NCBI RefSeq assembly: GCF_001590795.1
Contig: NZ_JXDL01000001.1
Coordinates: 5,521,680-5,585,679, forward strand
Origin: Bradyrhizobium sp. AT1
GTDB taxonomy: Bacteria > Pseudomonadota > Alphaproteobacteria > Rhizobiales > Xanthobacteraceae
Direction of reading: 5' to 3'
Length of the DNA stretch: 64,000 bases
In this document: positions 52,645 through 61,012 of the stretch, one piece after another
Numbering within the stretch: the first letter of the stretch is position 1
Layout: each line of letters opens with the position of its first letter
Notes under the pieces: model-generated
What the model was told of the DNA's origin: nothing
The model's database searches: none
What the model saw: only the letters and a program-made list of their open reading frames with translations
Made by a program: the position numbers and the translations under genes

Positions 52645-53832
52645 CTACGCCTTCTCCAGCGCCGCCGTCAGATCCTCGATCAGATCGTCCGGATGCTCCA
52701 GCCCCGCGGAGAAGCGGATAAAACCTTCGCCGATGCCGAGCGCGGCGCGGTCGTCCGGCTTCAGGCGCTGATGCGTCGTGGTCGCCGGGTGCGTGACGAG
52801 GCTCTTGGCGTCGCCGAGATTGTTCGAGATCCGCGCGAGCTTCAGCTCGTTGAGCACGCGGAACGCAGCCGCCTTGCCGCCCTTGACCTCGAAGCCGACC
52901 AGCGTCGAGCCGCCGCGCATCTGCTTTTTCACCAGCGCGGCCTGCGGATGATCGGCGCGGCCGGGATAGACCAGCCGCGCGATCTTCGGATGGCTCGCCA
53001 GCACCTCGGCGATGCGCGAGGCGGTGTCGGTCTGCGCGCGCACGCGCACGCCCAGCGTCTCCAGGCCCTTGAGCAGGACCCAGGCGTTGAACGGCGAGAT
53101 CGACGGGCCGGTCTGGCGCATGAAATTGTGGATGTGCTCGGCGATGAAGGCTTCCGACGACAGGATGATGCCGCCGAGGCAGCGGCCCTGGCCGTCGATA
53201 TGCTTGGTCGCGGAATAGACGACGACGTCGGCCCCGAGCGCGAGCGGGCTCTGCCAGATCGGCGTTGCGAACACGTTGTCGACCACGAGCCGCGCGCCGC
53301 CCTTGTGCGCGATCTCGGCGATGGCAGGGATGTCGAGCACGTCGAGCGTCGGATTGGTCGGGCTCTCCAGGAAGAACGTCTTGGTGTTCGGTCGCATTGC
53401 GCGCTGCCACTGGTCGAGGTCGAGCCCGTCGACCAGCGTGGTCTCGATGCCGTAACGCGGCAACAGGTCCTGCACGACGTAGAGGCACGAGCCGAACAGC
53501 GCCCGCGAGGCCACCACGTGATCGCCGGCCTTGAGCGGCGCTAGGATCGCGGTCGTCACCGCGGCCATGCCTGTCGCCGCCGAGCGGGCGGCTTCGGCGC
53601 CCTCGAGCTCGATCATGCGGCGCTCGAACATTGCGATGGTGGGATTGGAGTAGCGCGAATAGATGAAGCCCGGATCCTCGCCCTTGAACCGCGCCTCGCA
53701 CTCCTCGGCGCTGTTGTAGACGTAGCCCTGGGTCAGGAACAGCGACTCCGACGTCTCGCCATATTGCGAACGCAGGGTGCCGGAATGGACCAGGCGGGTT
53801 TCGGGGCGGTAGTTGGCGGTCGACTTCGACAT
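52645..53832 (-). CDS. metZ: O-succinylhomoserine sulfhydrylase MetZ
   Basis: The 395-residue PLP enzyme of the Cys/Met-metabolism family has the YSRYSNPT phosphate site, ATGMAA, the PLP lysine K210 in SATKHIDGQGRCLGG and the substrate segment SLVTHPATTTH. It makes homocysteine from O-succinylhomoserine and sulfide. The start MSKSTANY was used; a Met 5 codons earlier is possible. The SAM-II riboswitch upstream supports MetZ over other family members. Confidence 0.92.
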   Translation of the reverse strand: MSKSTANYRPETRLVHSGTLRSQYGETSESLFLTQGYVYNSAEECEARFKGEDPGFIYSRYSNPTIAMFERRMIELEGAEAARSAATGMAAVTTAILAPLKAGDHVVASRALFGSCLYVVQDLLPRYGIETTLVDGLDLDQWQRAMRPNTKTFFLESPTNPTLDVLDIPAIAEIAHKGGARLVVDNVFATPIWQSPLALGADVVVYSATKHIDGQGRCLGGIILSSEAFIAEHIHNFMRQTGPSISPFNAWVLLKGLETLGVRVRAQTDTASRIAEVLASHPKIARLVYPGRADHPQAALVKKQMRGGSTLVGFEVKGGKAAAFRVLNELKLARISNNLGDAKSLVTHPATTTHQRLKPDDRAALGIGEGFIRFSAGLEHPDDLIEDLTAALEKA

Positions 53833-53872
53833 AGGTACCTCCGACATGACCGCTTCACGCGAAAACGGTCAC

Positions 53873-53905
53873 AAAAAAACCGGCCTGGACATGTCCACGG
53901 GCCGG
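53873..53905 (-). terminator. Rho-independent terminator of the metZ leader
   Basis: On the minus strand CCGGCC...GGCCGG (53880-53905) encloses the palindrome TGGACATGTCCA and is followed by seven T. The 5' arm is shared with an alternative pairing (53900-53925, GGCCGGG/CCCGGCC), giving the terminator/antiterminator choice expected downstream of a riboswitch. Confidence 0.85.
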
Positions 53906-53924
53906 GATCTCAGAGGTCCCCGGC

Positions 53925-53980
53925 CTGTTTAGCGACTTATTTAACGTGGCTGCAAGCCGGCCGGCTCAAATCACCACGGG
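53925..53980 (-). promoter_or_regulatory. SAM-II riboswitch before metZ
   Basis: The minus strand reads CGTGGTGATTTGAGC (P1 5' side), then GCAGCCACGTTAAA (P1 3' side with the conserved CACGTTAAA) and GTCGCTAAACA (pseudoknot GCTAAA). These are the conserved parts of the SAM-II (metA-motif) aptamer of Alphaproteobacteria. It lies about 90 bases upstream of metZ, with a terminator between, and should switch metZ off when S-adenosylmethionine is abundant. Confidence 0.93.
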
Positions 53981-54067
53981 ATAAGTGATGCTCATATTCC
54001 GCAATGCCCTTTCCGTCAAGGCGTCCATCGGATAGCCGTAAAAGACCTGTATTTCCGGCCTGCCCGG

Positions 54068-55204
54068 ATGCATTTGAGCCCCGATGAGGACCCCCGGTTG
54101 ACGTTCACGGTCGCGCCCGACGCCAATGGTATCCTGCCCGACCGCATGATCGCGGCGATGGCGGAGGCGGGCCTCATCCTGCCCGCCTATGACTTCGTCG
54201 AGAGCCAGATCCAGCCGGCGAGCCTCGATCTGCGCCTCGGCGACATCGCCTATCGCGTCCGCGCCAGCTTCCTGCCCGGTCCCGGCTCAACCGTCGCCGA
54301 GCGCATCGACGAATTGAAGCTGCACGAGTTCAGCCTCGCCGACGGCGCGGTGCTGGAGACCAATTGCGTCTACATCGTGCCGCTGCTGGAGAGCCTCGCC
54401 TTGCCGCCGGAGATCGTCGCGGCCGCGAACCCCAAGAGCTCCACCGGCCGGCTCGACGTCTTCACCCGCGTGATCGCCGACGGCACCCGCCGCTTCGACA
54501 TGATCGGCGCCGGCTATCACGGTCCGCTCTATGCCGAGATCAGCCCGAAGACATTTCCGGTGCTGGTGCGCGAGGGCTCGCGGCTCAGCCAGGTGCGCTT
54601 CCGCACCGGCGATGCCATCCTCAACGCCGACGAGCTCGATGGTCTGCACGCCGCAGAGCGCCTCGTCGATGTCGACGATGCGGATTTGTCGGGCGGCGTC
54701 GCCGTCTCGGTCGACCTGTCCGGTGAGAAGGCGAGCGGCTTCGTCGGCTACCGCGCCAAGCGCCACACCGGCGTCGTCGACGTCGATCGCCGCTCCGGCT
54801 ACGCCGTGGAAGATTTCTGGGAACCGATCTCGGCCCGCCCCGACGGCAGCCTGATCCTCGATCCCGGCGAGTTCTACATCCTCGCCTCGAAGGAAGCCGT
54901 GCAGGTGCCGCCCGACTACGCCGCGGAGATGGTGCCGTTCGATCCCTTGGTCGGCGAATTCCGCGTGCATTACGCCGGATTCTTCGATCCCGGCTTCGGC
55001 TATGCCGGCGCCGGCGGGTTGGGCTCGCGTGCTGTGCTGGAAGTGCGCTCGCGCGAAGTGCCGTTCATCCTCGAGCACGGCCAGATCGTCGGCCGCCTCG
55101 TTTACGAGAAGATGCTGGCCCGTCCCGACGCGATGTACGGCCAGCGCATCGGCTCGAACTACCAGGCCCAGGGCCTCAAACTATCGAAGCATTTCCGCGC
55201 GTAG
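54068..55204 (+). CDS. dcd: dCTP deaminase, double-length alphaproteobacterial type
   Basis: The 378-residue protein is about twice the E. coli Dcd length. Both halves have the dUTPase-like fold; the N-terminal half holds the marks QPASLDLRLGD, ANPKSSTGRLDVFTRVI (the P-loop-like SSTGR motif) and the catalytic segment GYHGPLYAEISPKTFPVLVREGSRLSQVRF with the Glu. The C-terminal half repeats the fold with GDIxxR replaced. It deaminates dCTP to dUTP for thymidylate supply. The first ATG is used. Confidence 0.9.
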   Translation: MHLSPDEDPRLTFTVAPDANGILPDRMIAAMAEAGLILPAYDFVESQIQPASLDLRLGDIAYRVRASFLPGPGSTVAERIDELKLHEFSLADGAVLETNCVYIVPLLESLALPPEIVAAANPKSSTGRLDVFTRVIADGTRRFDMIGAGYHGPLYAEISPKTFPVLVREGSRLSQVRFRTGDAILNADELDGLHAAERLVDVDDADLSGGVAVSVDLSGEKASGFVGYRAKRHTGVVDVDRRSGYAVEDFWEPISARPDGSLILDPGEFYILASKEAVQVPPDYAAEMVPFDPLVGEFRVHYAGFFDPGFGYAGAGGLGSRAVLEVRSREVPFILEHGQIVGRLVYEKMLARPDAMYGQRIGSNYQAQGLKLSKHFRA

Positions 55205-55213
55205 CGCGATCCT

Positions 55214-55298
55214 GTAGCCCGGATAGAGCGCAAGCGTCATCCGGGACAGTCTCGCTTGTGGCACAATCCCGGATTGCGCTCCGCTCCATCCGGGCTAC
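55214..55298. repeat. Dispersed palindromic repeat (family B)
   Basis: GTAGCCCGGATAGAGCGCAAG faces TGCGCTCCGCTCCATCCGGG between dcd and the PAS-protein gene. Confidence 0.88.
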
Positions 55299-55309
55299 GA
55301 GGTGACGAG

Positions 55310-55726
55310 ATGAGCAATCCATCCGAACTCGACGCAAAGATTGCCGAGAACGTCGCGGACGCGCTGATCTATTCGGATCGGTCCGGCACGATCATGCGCT
55401 GGAACGGAGCGGCGACGGCCCTGTTCGGCTTCACCGCCGCGGAAGCGCTCGGCCAGAATCTCGATCTGATCATTCCCGCGCATCTGCGCGCCGCGCACTG
55501 GAAGGGCTTTGAAGCGGCGCTCGCCAGCGGCGCGATGAAGCTTGCGGGCAGGCCGACGCTGACCCGCGCGCTGCACAAGAGCGGACGCAAGCTTTACATC
55601 GAGATGACTTTCGCGCTGGTGCGCGATTCCGGCGACAACGTGCTGGGATCCGTGGCGATGGCGCGCGATGTCACCGAACGGGTCGAGCGCGAGCGCGCGG
55701 CCAAGACGCCGCCGCAAACTTCGTGA
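55310..55726 (+). CDS. Single PAS-domain protein
   Basis: The 138-residue protein is one PAS/PAC unit (ADALIYSDRSGTIMRWNGAATALFGF, GSVAMARDVTER) with no output domain. It might sense a small ligand or cofactor and act on a partner elsewhere. The ATG after the repeat and after GGTGACGAG is used. Confidence 0.8.
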   Translation: MSNPSELDAKIAENVADALIYSDRSGTIMRWNGAATALFGFTAAEALGQNLDLIIPAHLRAAHWKGFEAALASGAMKLAGRPTLTRALHKSGRKLYIEMTFALVRDSGDNVLGSVAMARDVTERVERERAAKTPPQTS

Positions 55727-55830
55727 TGCGGAATTGACGGGCGGCTGCGCAGGGTGCTCTGCACGGGCGTCATGTTGCCTGCCGTGGGGTGCGGTGACAC
55801 ACTCGATCGAAACAACGATCGGGAGCGAAC

Positions 55831-56883
55831 ATGACCGCCGCTTTGGATGCCGCGCAGCAAGCCCAATGGAAGCGCTGGCGTGCGGTCGCCGACCTCTATC
55901 ACGCCTATTTCACCGGCCTCATCCTCACCGTCGTGACGCGGCGCGGCACCGCTGACGCCGCCGAGTTCGTCTTCCGCGTATTCCGCCGCCAGCAGCAGGA
56001 GCGCTTCCTGCCGGGGCTGAAGAAGCTCGGGATCGATCATCTGCCGCCGGCGGTCGCGGCTGCGCAATATCACTACCTCTCCAACTGGATCGGCGGCGTG
56101 CATGTCGAATACATGTACGAGAGCGACACCAAGGCCTGGATCCGCTATCCGCCGCCGCGCTGGATCTGGAAGGGCACCGCGATCTGCGGCGTGCCGGGCG
56201 AGGTCTCGCGTGCCATGCTGCGCGGCTGGCACGCCAATAACGGTGTGGCGCTCGGTGATCTCAGGCTCGGCTTCGTCTGCACCAAGCAGAGCGTCGACGG
56301 CCAGGACGGACTCGAAGGCTATTACCACCAATACGACCATCCGCTCGAGCTCGACCAGCGGCTCGTGTTCGCGCGCCACCTCGAAGCGCCGCTGTTCGAT
56401 GCGGCCACCGCGCCGGCCCTGCCGGTCGCAAGCTGGCCGAAGCCGCGCCTGGAAAAGGCCTATCGCAACTACGCGATGGAATATGTCCGCACCGCCGCGC
56501 CCGTGATGGTGCAGCTGTTCGGCCCCGAAGACGCCGGCTATCTGCTGCACCTCACCGGCAAGCTGATCGGGATGCAGTATTTCGACGAAGTCGCGGCCGC
56601 GCTGGCGATGAGTCGCGGTGGCGCGCGCGAGTTCGCCTCGTTCCTGAGCGCGCTATTCGCAGCGCAGGACGACGCGTCGGAGACCGCGACATCCGAAGGC
56701 AGTCTTGAAATCCGCCAGCAGAGCTGGAAGCTGATGGACGACGTCGCCGACTATCACCCGGCTTGCGCCAAGGTGCTGGCTGGGCTGTTCGAAGGCCTGG
56801 CGGCGGGATGCGGTCGGCATATCGCCGTGCATCTGCGCCCCGCTCCTGGAGGCAGGTCGCCGCTGGTCTGGGCGATCGAATAG
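55831..56883 (+). CDS. Hypothetical protein (350 aa)
   Basis: A clear ORF with good codon use and SD-like GGGAGCG upstream, but I do not recognise the family. It has no signal peptide. Notable segments are YHYLSNWIGGVHVEYMYESDTKAWIRYPPPRWIWKG, with conserved-looking Trp/Tyr, and the central VCTKQSVDGQDGLEGYYHQYDHPLELDQ. Some similarity to L-2-aminothiazoline-4-carboxylate-hydrolase-like proteins was considered but is not certain. It stands alone between the PAS and MATE genes. Confidence 0.75.
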   Translation: MTAALDAAQQAQWKRWRAVADLYHAYFTGLILTVVTRRGTADAAEFVFRVFRRQQQERFLPGLKKLGIDHLPPAVAAAQYHYLSNWIGGVHVEYMYESDTKAWIRYPPPRWIWKGTAICGVPGEVSRAMLRGWHANNGVALGDLRLGFVCTKQSVDGQDGLEGYYHQYDHPLELDQRLVFARHLEAPLFDAATAPALPVASWPKPRLEKAYRNYAMEYVRTAAPVMVQLFGPEDAGYLLHLTGKLIGMQYFDEVAAALAMSRGGAREFASFLSALFAAQDDASETATSEGSLEIRQQSWKLMDDVADYHPACAKVLAGLFEGLAAGCGRHIAVHLRPAPGGRSPLVWAIE

Positions 56884-57048
56884 CCCCACCTATCGAAATG
56901 CGCTGCCGCAGGGCACGCCTGCATCTGGCGCAGGAGCAATCGCTCCGCGCCGTGCTAACAAGCCCTCCCGCGCCCTGCGCGCGAACATATTTATTGGCAC
57001 ACCCAAGCATTGCCGCGCCGCAAAGAGCGCTCGTGTCCCGGAGAGGAA

Positions 57049-58494
57049 ATGTCCGACATCGCCGAAATCCCGGTCGATGAGCAAGAGCGCCCGCTGCCGC
57101 CGCCTCCGCGGCCGGTGCGAAGCGCGCTGACCGACGGGCCGATCCTGCGCACGCTGCTCGGCCTTGCCTGGCCCAACGTGATCGCGCTGTCGGCCGGCAC
57201 CTGCACGGTGATCGCCGAGACCTCCTATATCGGCCGGCTCGGCGTCGAGGCGCTGGCGGCGATGGCGCTGGTATTCCCGACCATCATTCTGACCATGACG
57301 ATGTCGGGCGGCGCCATGGGCGGTGCGGTGGCGTCCGCCATTGCACGTGCGCTCGGCGCCGGCGATCGCGAGCGCGCCGGCACGCTCGCCGCGCACGCGT
57401 TGCTGATCGGCATCAGCTTCGGCCTCGTCTTCATGCTGGGCATGCTGATCTTCGGACCCAAAGTGCTCGAAATGCTCGGCGGCCGCGGCGATGTGCTGAC
57501 GCATGCGGTCGCTTATACGCAGGTGTTTTTCGGCGGTGCCGTGCTGCCCTGGCTGCTCAACACCATGGCCGGCGTGCTGCGCGGCACCGGCAACATGAAG
57601 CTGCCGTCGTTCCTGATCCTCAACTCCGCGGCGTGGCAGATCGTGCTCGGCGGCACGCTCGGCCTCGGGCTCGGCCCGGTGCCGCAGTTCGGCATGCGCG
57701 GCGTCGCCGCCGGCGCGCTGATCGCCTACACCATGAACATCGGCATCATGGGCTGGGTCCTGTTCTCGGGCCGTGCGCGTGTCACGCCGAAGCTGCGCGG
57801 CCTGCGGATCCAATGGGCGATGTTTTTCGACATCCTGAAGGTCGGCGCCATCGCCTGCTTCTCGCCGCTGCAATCGGTGCTGACGATCTCGATTTTCACC
57901 CACATGCTGGCGAAGTTCGGCACCACGATCCTCGCCGGCTACGGCATCGGTGCGCGGCTGGAATTCCTGCTGACCTCGATCGCGTTCTCGTTCGGCATCG
58001 CCTGCGTGCCGATGGTGGGCATGGCGATCGGCGCGGGCAACATCGCGCGCGCCCGGCGCATCGCCTGGACCGCCAGCGCCGCCGCCTTCGTCGCCGTCGG
58101 CGCGCCGGCATGCGTCGTTGCGATGTTCCCCGACCTCTGGATCAACATCTTCACCGACAGCGCCGCCGTGCGCGCGGCGAGCCATCAATATCTCTCGACG
58201 GTCGGACCGTTCTACGCGTTTTTCGGTATCGCTACGGTGATGTATTTCTCCTCGCAGGGCGCGGCCAAGGTGATCGGCCCGGTGCTGGCGCAGACGGCGC
58301 GGCTGGTCTACATCTCCGCCGTCGGCTGGTGGCTGTCGACCCACGAGGCCACCGCGCAGAGCTTTTTTTGGCTGGCCGCGAGCTCGATGGTCGTGCTCGG
58401 CGTGCTCTCGCTCTCCAGCGTGGTGCTGACTCGCTGGGGACCGCGCGCCGGCAAGGGCGCGATCAGACCGGCTCTGTCCGCTGCCGCCGATTAG
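57049..58494 (+). CDS. MATE family efflux transporter
   Basis: The 481-residue protein has twelve predicted membrane helices and the MATE repeats (LLGLAWPNVIALSAGTCTVIAETSYIGRLG, and GIGARLEFLLTSIAFSFGIACVPMVGMAIGAGN). It exports cationic drugs or metabolites driven by an ion gradient. The ATG at 57049 follows GAGAGG. Its stop overlaps the convergent gene's stop by 4 bases. Confidence 0.92.
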   Translation: MSDIAEIPVDEQERPLPPPPRPVRSALTDGPILRTLLGLAWPNVIALSAGTCTVIAETSYIGRLGVEALAAMALVFPTIILTMTMSGGAMGGAVASAIARALGAGDRERAGTLAAHALLIGISFGLVFMLGMLIFGPKVLEMLGGRGDVLTHAVAYTQVFFGGAVLPWLLNTMAGVLRGTGNMKLPSFLILNSAAWQIVLGGTLGLGLGPVPQFGMRGVAAGALIAYTMNIGIMGWVLFSGRARVTPKLRGLRIQWAMFFDILKVGAIACFSPLQSVLTISIFTHMLAKFGTTILAGYGIGARLEFLLTSIAFSFGIACVPMVGMAIGAGNIARARRIAWTASAAAFVAVGAPACVVAMFPDLWINIFTDSAAVRAASHQYLSTVGPFYAFFGIATVMYFSSQGAAKVIGPVLAQTARLVYISAVGWWLSTHEATAQSFFWLAASSMVVLGVLSLSSVVLTRWGPRAGKGAIRPALSAAAD

Positions 58495-58997
58495 CGATGC
58501 CTGTGGCGGCGATGGCCGCCGCCGCCGACATTGGCGAGCCGCATCAGCTGCGGGATCATCGCCATCATGTCGCCGCCACCGGCACCACCGAGCATGCCCG
58601 TGATGTCGCCGGCGCCGATGCCGCCGAGCCCGGTCGGCATATAGCCGCTTCCGCCCATCGGCGTGGCGCCGCCGTAGTTGGGCGCGCCGAAGCCGCCGCC
58701 GAGACTGCCGGCGGACAGGCCACCAAGGCCGCCGCCGCCCATCATGCCACCGAGCCCGCCGCCGCCATTCTCCATCATGCGGCTCATCATCGGCCCCATG
58801 GTCTGCATCATCATGGCGAAGCGGCGTTTGCCCATCTTCGCCTTCATCATTTCCAGCATCGGGGCCATCTGGGTCATCATGTCCTCGCCGCCGGCACCTC
58901 CGCCGCCGAGGAACTGCGCCTTCGCCGGCGAGCTCGCGACGGAAAACAGCAGCAGCACAGCCGCTGCCTGGCAGATTACCTTGTCCGCACCTCTCAT
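58491..58997 (-). CDS. Secreted Gly/Met-rich protein with His/Arg tail
   Basis: The 168-residue protein has a signal peptide (MRGADKVICQAAAVLLLFSV, cleaved near AKAQ). The middle is dominated by methionine (MMTQMAPMLEMMKAKMG, MMMQTMGPMMSRMM) and then glycine; the end is GGGGHRRHRHR. Met and His clusters often bind copper or silver; the role is unknown. The ATG at 58997 was chosen because it places the signal peptide at the N-terminus; the longer frame extends 35 residues further. It is convergent with the MATE gene. Confidence 0.75.
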   Translation of the reverse strand: MRGADKVICQAAAVLLLFSVASSPAKAQFLGGGGAGGEDMMTQMAPMLEMMKAKMGKRRFAMMMQTMGPMMSRMMENGGGGLGGMMGGGGLGGLSAGSLGGGFGAPNYGGATPMGGSGYMPTGLGGIGAGDITGMLGGAGGGDMMAMIPQLMRLANVGGGGHRRHRHR

Positions 58998-59111
58998 GGC
59001 ATGCTCCTCGCGTGCGCGGCACCGCCGGAAGAGCGGAGCCAACCGGACGCACGCGGGGCATGATTGCGGGCGGCGAGCGCGGAGCTCTGTGAAGAAACTC
59101 ACAGAGCCTGA

Positions 59112-59513
59112 TCAGGCCGCGACCGGTGGAAAGGCTCTGTGCAAGGCCATCACGGCCTCCCTGGTCTGGCCTTCGACATAGGCCGCAAGATCGTTCGGCA
59201 GCATGTCGATGGTCCAGATCATCCGGCTCTTGTCGTCGGCTTCGGCAATCACCTGCACCGAGGCACTGTAGTGCTTCAGCCGCTCGTTGCTGATGGCGTA
59301 GACGAGACGCCGCCGCGCGTCGTTGCAATCGACCAGCACTTCGCGAGCCACCGCGCCGTTGGCGAAGGTGACGATGCGCGCATCGCCGTCGAGTGTGCAG
59401 GCGGTGACGAAGCCCGGCACCAGCCGTTCATGCAGCGCACCGAAGTCGCGCACCGCATCCCAGACGACGTGCGCCGGGGCGGGGAGGAGGATGTCGTTGT
59501 GGATGGAGGCCAT
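59112..59513 (-). CDS. SRPBCC (START/Bet v1-like) family protein
   Basis: The 133-residue single-domain protein has the polyketide-cyclase/dehydrase family pattern (ILLPAPAHVVWDAVRDFGALHERLVPG). Such proteins bind hydrophobic ligands in a helix-grip pocket. Ligand unknown. Confidence 0.85.
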   Translation of the reverse strand: MASIHNDILLPAPAHVVWDAVRDFGALHERLVPGFVTACTLDGDARIVTFANGAVAREVLVDCNDARRRLVYAISNERLKHYSASVQVIAEADDKSRMIWTIDMLPNDLAAYVEGQTREAVMALHRAFPPVAA

Positions 59514-59552
59514 GAAGGTGTCCTTGATGATGTTGGATGTCGGCCGAGAACC

Positions 59553-59642
59553 TCGTCATTGCGAGGAGCGGAGCGACGAAGCAATCCAGACCGTCTCCGC
59601 GGAGACATTGCTGGATTGCTTCACTTCGCTCGCAATGACGGC
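59553..59642. repeat. Dispersed palindromic repeat (family E)
   Basis: CGTCATTGCGAGGAGCGGAG faces CTTCGCTCGCAATGACGGC, with GCAATCCAG / CTGGATTGC inside, forming a long hairpin. Confidence 0.88.
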
Positions 59643-59657
59643 GCGAGCGGTGAGCGC

Positions 59658-60017
59658 TCAGCTACACACGGCCTCGACATTGTTGCCGTCAGGGTCGATC
59701 AGGAACGCCGCGTAATAGGTCGGGCTGTAATCCCTACGCGGCCCGGCGCCGCCATTGTCGCGGCCGCCGCTCTTCAGGCCTTCGCTGTGGAAGGCCTTCA
59801 CTGCGTCATGATCCTTGGCACGAAACGCGATGTGCGCGCCGTCGGCCTTGCGGCCCTTGTTCAGGTGCAGCCACAGCGCCGGTTCGCCCTTTGGCCCGAA
59901 GCCGGCATAACCGTCGCCACTGGAGCACAGCACGTAACCGAGCGGCGCCAGCACCGCGGTGTAGAAGCGCGTCGCGGCGTCGAGATCGGCCACGCGAAGT
60001 CCGATGTGGTCGTACAT
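59658..60017 (-). CDS. VOC/glyoxalase-like protein
   Basis: The 119-residue protein is one VOC unit (HIGLRVADLDAATRFYTAVLAPLGY, FLIDPDGNNVEAVC), with conserved metal-type positions at H4 and E116. The ATG preceded by GGAGA at 60017 is preferred over the Met 4 codons upstream. The reaction is unknown. It is followed by the AraC gene upstream on the same strand. Confidence 0.88.
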   Translation of the reverse strand: MYDHIGLRVADLDAATRFYTAVLAPLGYVLCSSGDGYAGFGPKGEPALWLHLNKGRKADGAHIAFRAKDHDAVKAFHSEGLKSGGRDNGGAGPRRDYSPTYYAAFLIDPDGNNVEAVCS

Positions 60018-60069
60018 GTTCGTCTCCATTTGCAAAGCGCGCCGCAACTGGCGCGCGCCGGGGACGAAG

Positions 60070-60912
60070 CTAGTCAGGGGTAAGGGGCGACTCTTGGAGA
60101 ATCTTGCGCTCCCCGCGCGAGGCCTGGCGGAATTTGGTCGGCGATACGCCGGCGGCGCGGTGGAAGGTGCGGACGAAGTTGGAGAGATCGCCGAAGCCGA
60201 CGTCATAGGCGACATCGGTGACCGCGATGTCGTCATCCGCGAGCAGCCGCGCCGCGTGCCGCAACCGCGAGCGCACCAGATATTGATGCGGGGTGACGCC
60301 GAGCACGCTGGAGAACAGCCGCAGGAAATGGAACGGGCTGAGACCCGCCTGCTTCGCGGCCTGCTCAAGATCGACCTCCTCATGCGAATTGTCGTCGATC
60401 CACAGCGCGGCCTCGACCGCGCGGCGACGGTCGCGCGCATTGGGCGTGGTCGGCTTGCGCGGCTTGCCCGAAACGACGTCGACAAAACGGCCGGCCAGAA
60501 TCTGGCCGACCTCGTCGAGGCCGATGTCGCTGTTGCCATCTGCCGCCGTCTGGGCGAGCTCGCCCAGCACCATCAATTCAGGTAGCGGCGGCATGGCGCC
60601 GACGCGCCAGATCTCGCGCCGCCCACTGAGGGCATCGACCATATCCTCGCCAAAGAAGAAGCCGAGGCAGACATCGCCTGAGACATGTTCGTGGGTGCAG
60701 GTGTATTCCTCGCCGGGCGCGCCGACCAGCATCGAGCCCGCCACCAGCTCGAAGAACCCGGCGCGGCACTGGCAGCCAAAGCTGCCCGAGCGGACATAGG
60801 CGATGGAATGCCCCGTGCGGCATTCGGCAAACGGCGCATCGTCCGGCCCGGCATCGCAGCGGAACTCGCAGACCGTGATCGATTGTGACGTCAGCAGCGT
60901 GGTTGCGTCCAT
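60070..60912 (-). CDS. AraC family transcriptional regulator
   Basis: The 280-residue protein has an N-terminal cupin-like part (GHSIAYVRSGSFGCQC) and the C-terminal HTH pair (HEEVDLEQAAKQAGLSPFHFLRLF, IAVTDVAYDVGFGDLSNFVRTFHRAAGVSPTKFR). It is immediately upstream of the VOC gene on the same strand (52 bases) and may control it. Confidence 0.88.
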   Translation of the reverse strand: MDATTLLTSQSITVCEFRCDAGPDDAPFAECRTGHSIAYVRSGSFGCQCRAGFFELVAGSMLVGAPGEEYTCTHEHVSGDVCLGFFFGEDMVDALSGRREIWRVGAMPPLPELMVLGELAQTAADGNSDIGLDEVGQILAGRFVDVVSGKPRKPTTPNARDRRRAVEAALWIDDNSHEEVDLEQAAKQAGLSPFHFLRLFSSVLGVTPHQYLVRSRLRHAARLLADDDIAVTDVAYDVGFGDLSNFVRTFHRAAGVSPTKFRQASRGERKILQESPLTPD

Positions 60913-60924
60913 GCCGCCTATCTA

Positions 60925-60971
60925 GGCATGATCCGGACAGGTGTGTAGCGGTTGTCCGACAAGATCATGCC
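60925..60971. repeat. Short palindromic repeat (GGCATGATC/GATCATGCC type)
   Basis: GGCATGATC-CGGACA ... TGTCCG ... GATCATGCC. This resembles the very common rhizobial repeat of the GCATGATCCGGA type. One copy is found, between the AraC and ogt genes. Confidence 0.75.
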
Positions 60972-60973
60972 CA

Positions 60974-61012
60974 AAAAATCAAAGCTAAGGTGCGATCGAG
61001 ATCGCGCCTTAG
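60974..61012 (-). terminator. Rho-independent terminator of ogt
   Basis: On the minus strand a stem CTAAGG-CGCGAT-CTCG-ATCGCA-CCTTAG (60985-61012) is followed by CTTTGATTTTTT. The TAA stop codon of ogt lies inside the stem. Confidence 0.75.

Noticed and set aside
56890..59328. An 812-codon open frame on the minus strand
   Set aside because: It runs antisense to the MATE gene, is Arg/Ala/Gly/His-rich without domains and is a GC-driven shadow.
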